The position numbers and the translations under genes are program-made. 64,000 nucleotides of DNA from Umezawaea endophytica (lineage in GTDB: Bacteria > Actinomycetota > Actinomycetes > Mycobacteriales > Pseudonocardiaceae), in NCBI RefSeq assembly GCF_025061645.1, contig NZ_JANYMP010000004.1, forward strand, positions 427,117 through 491,116, written 5' to 3'. Positions 1-7,296 of this stretch are shown in pieces; the first letter of the stretch is position 1; the number at the start of each line of letters is the position of its first letter. The notes under the pieces were generated by a model. It saw nothing but the letters and a program-made list of their open reading frames with translations, was not told the DNA's origin and did no database searches.

Positions 1-1563
1 CGCGATCCAGCGTTCGCGCAGCGGGCCGTGGGCGAAGCGGTGGCGCACGGCCTCGGCGGCCAGCGCGGCGGGCAGGGCCAGGTCCAGCGCCCGGCGGCAC
101 AGGTCGACGTCGGCGGCGGTCGCGGTCCGGAGGATCGCGTCGGCGCGCCACCAGGCGATGCCGATCGCCACGTGCCGCAGCCCGGCCCGTTCGCAGACGG
201 CCGTGGCGACGGCGTACTCCTCGTCGGCCCCGGCGTGGTCGTCGAGCGCCTCCAGCGCGCTGCCCCTGACCTGGTGCAGCGCGATCAGCTCGACGGGGGT
301 CGCCTGGTCGCCGAGCCGGTCGCGCACCTCGTCGAGCAGCGGCAGGGCGTCGGCAGGGGCGCCGCGGCTGATCGCGATGGCGGCGCGGCCGTGCAGGCAC
401 ACCGCGAGCCTGCGCGGGTCGTCGTGCAGGAGGTCGGCGGCCCCGGCGAAGAGGGCTTCCGCCCGGTCGTTGTCGGAGCCCAGGTAGGCGAGGCGGGCGA
501 GGCTGAGCAGCGCGCCCGCCTCGGTGGGCCGGTCCCCCGTGGCGGCGGCCAGGTCGCGGGCGAGCGCGTGGTGCTCGGCGCTGCCCGCGAGGTCACCGGT
601 CGACCCCGCGATCTCGGCGAGCGTCACGTGCAGGCCCGCGGCGAGTTCCGGTTGGCCCGCGTAGGCGAGGTCGAGCGCGGCCGTCGCCTCGGTGGAGGCC
701 TCGCCGAACAGCCCGTTCGTGGCCAGCACCCTGGCGCGGACGGCCCGCAGCGCCACGGTGTCGGCGTACCGGGCGGCCTCGGTCAGGTCCGCCAGCGCCT
801 CGGTGACGCGGGAGGCGTGCCCGAGGTGCTGGGCGCGCACGAGCAGGGCGTTGACCAGCACGTCGGCCTGGACGGGCGCGGAACGGGCCAGGTCGATCGC
901 CTCGGTGCTCCACCGCACGGCGTCCACCAGGTTCGCGAGGTTGCCCGCGATGGCGGCCCGGCACGCCACGGCCTCGGCGTCGTCGGAGAGCAGGGTGGCC
1001 CGGTACGCGGCCTCGTACGCCTCGACGGCCCCGCTCACGTCACCCGCCTGCGCCAGCGCGGCGCCGCGGACGTTCAGCGCGACGCACGCCTGCCACGGCG
1101 GGGCCGCCGCGATGTGCGCCAGCGTCGCCCGCGCCTGTTCAGCGAACTCCGGGTGCCGTTGCGCGACCAGCGCCTCGCCGCGCGCCTCCTCCAGCCTGCC
1201 CACGACGATCAGCAGCCCGGTCCGCACGGTCCGCAGCAGCGCCTCGTCCCTCGGACCGGCGTCGACCAGCCCGAGTTCGGTGTCCGCCCAGGCGTCGTCC
1301 CACCGGCCCAGGTGGAGCAGGGTCTCCGCGCGGGACGCGAGCACGGTGGCCCGCAGGGCGGCGTCGGCCAGACCGAGGGCCTCGGTCAGCAGGGCGTGCG
1401 CCTGCGCGGCGTCCACGGTGAACACCAGGTTCAGCAGGGTGGTCACGCGCTCGGCCGGGGTGGTCGCGGCGTCGTACGCGGCGCGCAGCACGGTCTCGGC
1501 GCCCGCCAAGTCGCCGGACTGGAGCAGTCGAAGGCCCTCGTCCTTGAGGGCCGCGCAGGTCAC
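1..1563 (-). CDS. TPR-repeat protein, C-terminus cut by window edge (possible TPR-CHAT protein)
   Basis: The frame is open from a GTG at 1563 to the left edge (521 residues visible, no stop). It is alanine/leucine-rich and almost wholly helical, with repeated helix pairs of TPR type (for example a segment reading EALADLTEAARYADTVALRA). The start is fixed by a GTGA overlap with the stop of the upstream gene, so the two are translationally coupled. It is the last visible member of a three-gene operon. In actinobacteria, long TPR proteins of this style often end in a CHAT peptidase domain; the last visible residues look like the run-up to such a domain, but the domain itself lies outside the window. 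No signal peptide or membrane segment is seen. TPR call fairly sure; the CHAT suggestion is only inference. Confidence 0.75.
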   Translation of the reverse strand, partial: MTCAALKDEGLRLLQSGDLAGAETVLRAAYDAATTPAERVTTLLNLVFTVDAAQAHALLTEALGLADAALRATVLASRAETLLHLGRWDDAWADTELGLVDAGPRDEALLRTVRTGLLIVVGRLEEARGEALVAQRHPEFAEQARATLAHIAAAPPWQACVALNVRGAALAQAGDVSGAVEAYEAAYRATLLSDDAEAVACRAAIAGNLANLVDAVRWSTEAIDLARSAPVQADVLVNALLVRAQHLGHASRVTEALADLTEAARYADTVALRAVRARVLATNGLFGEASTEATAALDLAYAGQPELAAGLHVTLAEIAGSTGDLAGSAEHHALARDLAAATGDRPTEAGALLSLARLAYLGSDNDRAEALFAGAADLLHDDPRRLAVCLHGRAAIAISRGAPADALPLLDEVRDRLGDQATPVELIALHQVRGSALEALDDHAGADEEYAVATAVCERAGLRHVAIGIAWWRADAILRTATAADVDLCRRALDLALPAALAAEAVRHRFAHGPLRERWIA

Positions 1564-2573
1564 CTGCGGCCCGCCAGCCGCTCGGTGAGTGTCGCCGTCG
1601 GCGAGCCGACCCTGGACCGCGCGCGGGCGACGATCGCGGCCCGTCGCGTGCGGGCGTCCGGGTCCGGTCCGGCCGCGGGAGAGGCGAAGTCGGGGGCGTA
1701 CACGGTGAGCACGCGCTGCGCAGGCGGCAGCAGGAGCACGGTCGGGGGGACGGGCGCGCGACCGGTGACGCGGCCCAGGCCGTCGGTGTCGTCGAGCGCC
1801 ACCTCGACCTGGCCGAAGCGCGCGGCCAGCGGAGGGCCGGATCGAGGGCCGGGGGAGACCGCGACCTCCAGGAAGGTCGAGCCCTGCCTCCGGACGAGTG
1901 ACCACCGCGCGTCGGCCGCCGCGTCCACGACCCCCTGCGGCACCAACGCCCAGTCCACCGCGTCTGCTCCACTGAGGACGGTCACGCCCTCCGCCTGCTC
2001 GCCGCCGCCCGCCGCCAGCGCGAACGACGACCGGCTCGGCACGGCGGCCTCGGCGAGCACGACGCCGTAGTCCTCGGCCAGCGCGACGAGCCGCGCGGCG
2101 AGGGCGTCGACGGCGGGGTCGGCGGTGAACGGCCCGACTGCGGCCAGCGCCCGTTCGACGGCGTCCTCGGCGTCCAGCAGGTGCTCGACCGAGCCGGTCG
2201 CGACCGCCAGTTCGGCCCGCAGGAGAGCCGGGTCCAGCGCCGGGACGCCTGCCGTCGGGGAGGCGGGCCACCACGCGTCGGCCCAGCCCAGGTGGGCGAC
2301 GACCCGGCACGCGTCGCGCACCCGCCAGTCGCCCTCCGCGGGCACGGTCACCTCGGCCGCGCCGCTCGTGATCGCCGCCGCGGCCGTCCCGTAGACCTCC
2401 CACAGCCAGTCGGCCGCCCGGTCGAGGTCGTGGATCCGGGCGCTCGGCACGGGGTCGTCGGCCAGGACGTCCCAGGCCAGCAGCGCTCCGCGCGCCTCGA
2501 GCAGCGCCGTCCGCTCGGCGTGCGCGGGCCAGGCGCCGACCAGCACCCCGGCCTCGGTGCGCTCGACCCTCAT
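1560..2573 (-). CDS. Hypothetical protein, 337 aa, middle gene of the TPR operon
   Basis: I do not recognise the family. The protein starts MRVERTEAGVLVGAWPAH; the ATG at 2573 overlaps the TGA of the upstream gene (ATGA), and its own TGA overlaps the GTG of the TPR gene, so all three are coupled. The middle is acidic and helical. The C-terminal 120 residues alternate short beta-like stretches (VLLLPPAQRVLTVYAPDF) and end in a basic tail. No signal peptide, membrane segment or catalytic motif is evident, so it is probably cytosolic. A longer reading from 3314 is possible in the same frame, but its extra part lies opposite the next gene's better coding frame and was rejected. Confidence 0.6.
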   Translation of the reverse strand: MRVERTEAGVLVGAWPAHAERTALLEARGALLAWDVLADDPVPSARIHDLDRAADWLWEVYGTAAAAITSGAAEVTVPAEGDWRVRDACRVVAHLGWADAWWPASPTAGVPALDPALLRAELAVATGSVEHLLDAEDAVERALAAVGPFTADPAVDALAARLVALAEDYGVVLAEAAVPSRSSFALAAGGGEQAEGVTVLSGADAVDWALVPQGVVDAAADARWSLVRRQGSTFLEVAVSPGPRSGPPLAARFGQVEVALDDTDGLGRVTGRAPVPPTVLLLPPAQRVLTVYAPDFASPAAGPDPDARTRRAAIVARARSRVGSPTATLTERLAGRR

Positions 2574-3844
2574 GACGGCCCCCCGGCGGACCGGCGTTCG
2601 AGCGCGGACCGCAGTCGGTCGCGCTGGTCGAGGACCACCGAGCGCAGCACGCCGTCGAGCACGTCCCACAGCTCGTCGGCCGTCACGGTGTCGTGCCGCA
2701 GCTCGCGGCCGTGCACCCGCACCCACAGCCGCCGCTGGTAGGCCTCGCGGACACCGTCCACATCGGCCCGGACGCCGTCCGGCATGGACGACGGCATCCG
2801 CAGGGCGCGGTGCACGTACGCCTCGCGGTCCCAGCGCAGCCGCAGCCGAGCGGTCGCCCCACCGGCCGGACCCGGTGGCCCGCCGACCAGCGCGACGGTC
2901 GCCTCCCAGCCCAGCGCCAGCACGACCCTGCCGGTCTCGTCTGCCAACTGCCACGGGCCCGCCGACCGGGAGATCTCCTGCCGCACCAACGCGGGCACGT
3001 CGTCCAGCGCGTCGCGCAGCGGGCTCGTCACCGCGCCGAACAGCCGTTCCACCACGGACCGGTCGAACGGCTTCGGCAGGTTCTGCTTGGCAGCGCCGTG
3101 CCCCAGGACCGGGCGCGCCGGGCGGTCGAGGTCGGTCAGGCCGCGCACCCGCGCCCCACCCGGCAGGTCCAGTTCGGCCGCGCTCCTGCTGCCCGCCGAG
3201 TCCGCGACCAGCGCGGCGAACAGGGCGCGGTCGGGGGTGGTCGCGCAGGTGGCGAGGAACGCCTCGGGCCGCGCGGGGCCCGGTTCGCGGCGCGGCACGG
3301 GCGGGTGGGCCCACGCGGTGTCGAGCAGCCGGGTCAGCTCGGCGTCGTGGCCGGTCACGAAGTCGCGGAGCCCGGCGAGCGTCGGGCCCTCCCGCCGGTG
3401 CGCCTCGGCGAGGACGGCGGCGGCCCGGCCCGCGACCGCGGCGGGGTCGAGGCGCGGGTCGCCGTGGGCGGAGGCCAGCTCGTAGCAGCGCTGGAAGTAG
3501 AGGTCCTGCGGGTTGCCGTCGGTGATGCCCGCCTTGCGGCGCTCCTTCTTCACCACCAGGAACCAGGCGGCCGTCGCCGCCAGCACGGGCCCGGCCTCGG
3601 TGATCCGGTCGCGCAGCGCGTCGACGTGCTCGATGCCGACGGCCCCGGCGGCGAACCGCGGGTTCTGCACCGGACGCAGCACGAGCGGGTCGAGGATGAG
3701 CTTCACCGTGCGGGCCAGCGGACGGCCCTCGGGGTTGCTCAGCGGCGCCACCGCGTCACCCAGCGCCGACCATGCCTGCGCGATGAGCAGCCCGCGCGGC
3801 AACGCCACCTCGGCGGGTTGTGCCTGCGTGCGGACGGTGCTCAC
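2570..3844 (-). CDS. Hypothetical protein, 424 aa, first gene of the TPR operon
   Basis: Unrecognised family. Two adjacent GTG codons (3847, 3844) can start it. A -10-like TAGGCT at 3856-3851 leaves exactly 6 nt before the GTG at 3844 and there is no Shine-Dalgarno, which favours a leaderless start at 3844. The protein is soluble and helical. Visible pieces are an early segment (LARTVKLILDPLVLRP), a basic KKERRKAG stretch and a C-terminal part rich in Arg/Trp (REAYQRRLWVRVHGREL). No catalytic motif could be named. The coupled operon structure implies the three products act together, possibly as a regulated conflict or signalling module with the TPR protein; that is inference from context only. 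Confidence 0.65.
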   Translation of the reverse strand: MSTVRTQAQPAEVALPRGLLIAQAWSALGDAVAPLSNPEGRPLARTVKLILDPLVLRPVQNPRFAAGAVGIEHVDALRDRITEAGPVLAATAAWFLVVKKERRKAGITDGNPQDLYFQRCYELASAHGDPRLDPAAVAGRAAAVLAEAHRREGPTLAGLRDFVTGHDAELTRLLDTAWAHPPVPRREPGPARPEAFLATCATTPDRALFAALVADSAGSRSAAELDLPGGARVRGLTDLDRPARPVLGHGAAKQNLPKPFDRSVVERLFGAVTSPLRDALDDVPALVRQEISRSAGPWQLADETGRVVLALGWEATVALVGGPPGPAGGATARLRLRWDREAYVHRALRMPSSMPDGVRADVDGVREAYQRRLWVRVHGRELRHDTVTADELWDVLDGVLRSVVLDQRDRLRSALERRSAGGPS

Positions 3845-3850
3845 CACCCG

Positions 3851-3856
3851 AGCCTA
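3851..3856 (-). promoter_or_regulatory. Probable -10 element of a leaderless promoter
   Basis: TAGGCT on the minus strand lies 6 nt before the GTG at 3844. The same geometry recurs at several other genes in the window. No convincing -35 is visible. Confidence 0.4.
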
Positions 3857-3945
3857 GTGTCACCGCACGGTTTCTGTGATCGGTAGGCGGAACCTCCGCC
3901 GCAAGCTCTCCCCACGACGGACGACGAGCCGGGGGAGCCACCCAC

Positions 3946-5052
3946 ATGTACCAGTCACCGCAGGACTACACACCGCAGGCCTTCAGCAAGGTCGCCCCCT
4001 ACGAGATGCCCCGGCCGGTCCGCCGCCGTCGGAAGGCGCCCTTCCTGTTCCTGATCCCGCTGCTGTTCTTCGGCTTCATGTTCTTCGGCTTCTCCTACCT
4101 GGTGTCGCCCGATCCGGACATCGAGGTCAAGCCCGGTGTCGGCTTCGCCGCGGTGAACGGCCGCCAGGCGGTGCTGGTGCCCTACGAGCGGCACGGCTCG
4201 CGGGGCATGTTCCAGCTCATGGTGCGGGACATGTTCCAGGTGCGGCTCGCCGCGGCCGACCCGGCGACCGGCGAGGTGCTGTGGGACGTGCAGCTCTCCG
4301 ACGAACTCATCTGGGACGCCCAGGTGCTGGCCGCGGGGGACCGGTACGCCTACCTCGCCACCGGGTCCGGGCTGGTGATCGTGGACCTGCACGACGGCGC
4401 GGTCGTCGCCCAGGGCTCCGAGATCGAAGGGATCGGCGGCTCCTACGTGGCCGCGCCGTCGGCCTACGGCTATGACGCCGCGAACCGGCGGGTGCTGGCG
4501 ATGAACGCCACCGGCGCCGTGCTGGCGCTGCCGCTGGACGCGGTGGCCGCCACGCCGACCGACCAGGCCACCACGGCGGTCTGGATCGCGACGCTCTCGG
4601 CCAGGCCCAGCAGCTCCCCGGCCACGGCCAACAAGGCCGCGCTCGGCTCGGGTGACGTCGTCGAGGTCCGTCCCCGACCGGCCGGTGGGCCGGGCAGCGT
4701 CCTGGTCCGCGTCGGCGCCGACGGCGGCGAGACCCAACTCGGCGAGACCGCGTTCCACAACGCGTCCATCGTGCTCGACGGCGGGACGGCCGCCGGAGCG
4801 GCGGCGGGGCACGTGCTCGTCAAGCACAACCGCTCGGTGAACGACATCGGCACCGAACTCAGCTCGGTCTCGCTCACGACCGGCGCGGTCACCGGCTCGC
4901 TGGCCGTCGACTCCTCACCCCAGCGGGCGGTCACCAGGGCCGACGGCACCGCGGTCGTCGCGGCGGGTGACGTGCTCGCCACCGCGGGAGCGGACGGCCG
5001 GGTGGTCGCCGTGACCATCGGCGCGACCGACTTCCTCGGCAACCCCTCCTGA
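3946..5052 (+). CDS. Membrane-anchored beta-propeller-like protein (PA2928-like), 368 aa
   Basis: A short cytosolic N-terminus with a PVRRRRK motif is followed by one strong membrane segment (about residues 28-48, FLFLIPLLFFGFMFFGF). The rest is extracytoplasmic and made of PQQ-like beta repeats (ATGEVLWDVQLSDELIWD; RYAYLATGSGLVIVDLHDG). The pattern, including a conserved-looking GMFQLMVRDMFQVRL stretch, recalls proteins annotated as PA2928 family, whose function is unknown. GGGGGAG lies 8 nt upstream of the ATG. The next gene follows after 37 bp on the same strand and is also membrane anchored, so they probably form a two-gene operon. Family call from memory, moderate; topology call strong. 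Confidence 0.8.
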   Translation: MYQSPQDYTPQAFSKVAPYEMPRPVRRRRKAPFLFLIPLLFFGFMFFGFSYLVSPDPDIEVKPGVGFAAVNGRQAVLVPYERHGSRGMFQLMVRDMFQVRLAAADPATGEVLWDVQLSDELIWDAQVLAAGDRYAYLATGSGLVIVDLHDGAVVAQGSEIEGIGGSYVAAPSAYGYDAANRRVLAMNATGAVLALPLDAVAATPTDQATTAVWIATLSARPSSSPATANKAALGSGDVVEVRPRPAGGPGSVLVRVGADGGETQLGETAFHNASIVLDGGTAAGAAAGHVLVKHNRSVNDIGTELSSVSLTTGAVTGSLAVDSSPQRAVTRADGTAVVAAGDVLATAGADGRVVAVTIGATDFLGNPS

Positions 5053-5089
5053 CAACACTTTCGACACCAACGAGAAAGAGGAAAGAACC

Positions 5090-5869
5090 ATGAAGGCCAT
5101 CGCCTGGATCGTGCTCCTGGTCGGGCTCGTCTGCACCGCCCTGTTCGTCGCCACCGGCCTGACCGGTGAGGACCAGTTCTCCTGGCTCAACGGCTGGATG
5201 GCCGGGCCGATCATCCTGCTGTTCGTCGCGCCGATGCTGTTCTCCTTCGCGGGCAAGCTGGGCGGCGGGTTCGCCTCGCTCACCGGCGGCGTGCCCAAGG
5301 CGTTCTTCGGCGCCCCGATCGGCATGGGCACGGTCGTCGGTGTCGCCAGGACGGGTCTGAGCGTCAACGACCAGCCGCAGCTCGACATCCAGCTCGACGT
5401 CGACACCCCCGACGGCCGGTCCTTCCGCGGCACCGCCCGCCAGATCGTCGACCTCACCGAGATGGCCTCCGTGCAGCCCGGCGCTGTCCTGCCCGTGCGG
5501 TACCTGCCGGACGGCCGGGTCGCGCTGGCCACGGACGCCTCGCAGCACGAGCTCCAGGCCGCGCTCGACCACGTGCAACTGGCCAAGGGGCACATCACGC
5601 CGCAGCAGCTCCACATCGCTCGGAACGGCACCGAGACGCAGGCCGTCGTGCTGTCGATGGCGCCCACCGGCGAGGTCCGGCAGGGCCGGTCGGTCGTCGT
5701 GCTGGCCCTGCGGGTCACCAGGCCCGACCAGAGCATGTTCGACGTGACGCAGGAGAAGGCGTTGCCGCCTAACGCGATCCGCCACGTGCAGCCCGGCTCG
5801 GTGGTTCGGGTGATGTACCTGCCGCACGACGAGTCCGAGGTCGCGGTGCTGCTCTCACTGGTGTCGTGA
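5090..5869 (+). CDS. Two-TM membrane protein with duplicated soluble domain, 259 aa
   Basis: Residues 4-24 and about 40-60 form two membrane segments joined by a short loop. The C-terminal 180 residues contain two similar beta-rich units: each begins with a variation on a G-V-V-x-x-x-x-T-G signature (GTVVGVARTGLSVN; QAVVLSMAPTGEVRQG) and ends in PVRYLPD or RVMYLPHD. This internal duplication suggests two copies of a small beta domain on the cytosolic or outer face. A strong GAGGAAAG Shine-Dalgarno precedes the ATG. It probably shares a transcript with the upstream beta-propeller-like gene. The function is unknown. It converges with rho, 23 bp away. Confidence 0.75.
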   Translation: MKAIAWIVLLVGLVCTALFVATGLTGEDQFSWLNGWMAGPIILLFVAPMLFSFAGKLGGGFASLTGGVPKAFFGAPIGMGTVVGVARTGLSVNDQPQLDIQLDVDTPDGRSFRGTARQIVDLTEMASVQPGAVLPVRYLPDGRVALATDASQHELQAALDHVQLAKGHITPQQLHIARNGTETQAVVLSMAPTGEVRQGRSVVVLALRVTRPDQSMFDVTQEKALPPNAIRHVQPGSVVRVMYLPHDESEVAVLLSLVS

Positions 5870-5892
5870 CCGCGGTGAGGCGCACGGGGCGA

Positions 5893-7047
5893 CTACTCGC
5901 CGAGCTGGGTGAGGAACTCGATGTTGGTGCGGGTCTTGCGCAGGCCGTCGAGCAGGACCTCGATCGACTGGAGGGTGTCGCGGCTGTCGAGCGCGCGGCG
6001 CAGCTTCCTGGTGACGGCCAGCTCTTCCGGCGAGAGCAGCAGCTCTTCCTTGCGGGTGCCGGACTGCTCGACGTCGACGGCCGGGAAGACCCGCTTCCCG
6101 GCGATCCGGCGGTCGAGCTTCAGCTCGGCGTTGCCGGTGCCCTTGTACTCCTCGAAGATCAGCGTGTCGCCCGCCGACCCCGTCTCCACCAGCGCGGTGG
6201 CGAAGATGGTCAGCGAGCCGCCGTCCTCGATGTTGCGGGCGGCGCCGAGGAACTTCTTGGGTGGCAGCAGGGCGCTGGAGTCCACGCCACCGGACAGGAT
6301 CCGGCCGGACGCGGGCGCGGCCAGGTTGTAGGCCCGGCCGAGCCGGGTGAGGGAATCCAGCAGCACCACCACGTCCCGGCCGTCCTCGACCAGGCGCTTG
6401 GCCCGCTCGATCGCCAGTTCGGCGATGGCGACGTGGTCGGCGGGGGACTGGTCGAACGTGGAGGCGATGATCTCGCCGGGCACCGAGCGGCGCATGTCCG
6501 TGACCTCCTCCGGGCGTTCGCCGACCAGGACGACCATCAGGTGGCACTCGGGGTTGTTCTTGCCGATCGCGTGCGCGATGGCTTGCAGGACAGAGGTCTT
6601 GCCCGCTTTCGGCGGGGCGACGACCAGCGCGCGCTGGCCCTTGCCGACCGGCATCAGCAGGTCGATCACGCGGGTCGTCAGGACGTTCGGCGCGGTCTCC
6701 AGCCGGAGCCGCTCGTTCGGGTGGATCGGCACCAGGTCGGTGAAGTCCTTGCGGGACGGCGACTTCAGCGGGTCGACGCCGTTCACGCTGTCCACCCTGG
6801 CCAGTTGGAGCGACCTCTGCCGCTTGTCGTCGCGGGGGGTGCGGGCCGCACCGGTCACGAGGTCACCGCGCCGCAGGCCGTGCTTGTGCGCGATCTGCGT
6901 CGAGATGACGGCGTCCCTCGGGCCGGGCAGGTAGCCGGACGTGCGCAGGAACGTCGAGTTCCCCCGCACGTCGACGACGCCGGACACGGGGACGAGCTGT
7001 TCGACCACCACGGGGTCGGGGTTTCGGAGCAGGGTTGAGCTGGTCAT
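5893..7047 (-). CDS. rho: Transcription termination factor Rho, short form, 384 aa
   Basis: RNA-dependent ATPase/helicase that releases transcripts. Visible in order: a cold-shock-like primary RNA-binding domain (about 12-95, with SGVVDVRGNSTFLRTSGY), Walker A PPKAGKTS, Walker B VVVLLDSLTRLGRAYN, and the Q/R-loop region with ALDSRDTLQSIE. The ATG at 7047 has GGAAAGGA 7 nt upstream; the frame extends further back but that part is unlike Rho. The usual actinobacterial Rho is over 600 residues, with a helical Rho_N domain and a long Arg/Asn-rich insertion; both are absent here. This is therefore probably a second, streamlined Rho paralogue rather than the housekeeping copy. It stands alone, convergent with 5090-5869. 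Confidence 0.92.
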   Translation of the reverse strand: MTSSTLLRNPDPVVVEQLVPVSGVVDVRGNSTFLRTSGYLPGPRDAVISTQIAHKHGLRRGDLVTGAARTPRDDKRQRSLQLARVDSVNGVDPLKSPSRKDFTDLVPIHPNERLRLETAPNVLTTRVIDLLMPVGKGQRALVVAPPKAGKTSVLQAIAHAIGKNNPECHLMVVLVGERPEEVTDMRRSVPGEIIASTFDQSPADHVAIAELAIERAKRLVEDGRDVVVLLDSLTRLGRAYNLAAPASGRILSGGVDSSALLPPKKFLGAARNIEDGGSLTIFATALVETGSAGDTLIFEEYKGTGNAELKLDRRIAGKRVFPAVDVEQSGTRKEELLLSPEELAVTRKLRRALDSRDTLQSIEVLLDGLRKTRTNIEFLTQLGE

Positions 7048-7255
7048 GGGAGAAGTCCTTTCCGGACGGGGATGCCGCGACAGGGCGCGGGTTCGGGTAC
7101 CGCGACGGAACTCGCGGTGATGAGGTGAAAGCGCCTGCCGCGTGCGGTCGTCATCAGGAGAACCGGGCCCGGGGCCTTCGGGGAGTTCTGCGGGAGGCTG
7201 CGCCATCGTCCGCGGAGATCGTGACCAATGGTAGGCCAGGATTCGCTGCTTGGCA

Positions 7256-7287
7256 ACAGGTCTCCCGGCGAGCGCCGGGAGACCTGT
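7256..7287 (-). terminator. Perfect 14-bp hairpin, terminator after the GH65 gene
   Basis: Arms ACAGGTCTCCCGGC and its exact complement flank a GAGC loop. It lies 10 bp beyond the stop of the GH65 gene on the minus strand and upstream of rho. No T-run follows, as is common for high-GC intrinsic terminators. Confidence 0.75.
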
Positions 7288-7296
7288 GTCACCACC

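Noticed and set aside
28-2070. 680-codon open frame on the plus strand
   Set aside because: It is antisense to the coupled TPR operon, very rich in Arg/Gly/Val, without a ribosome site; a third-position GC effect.
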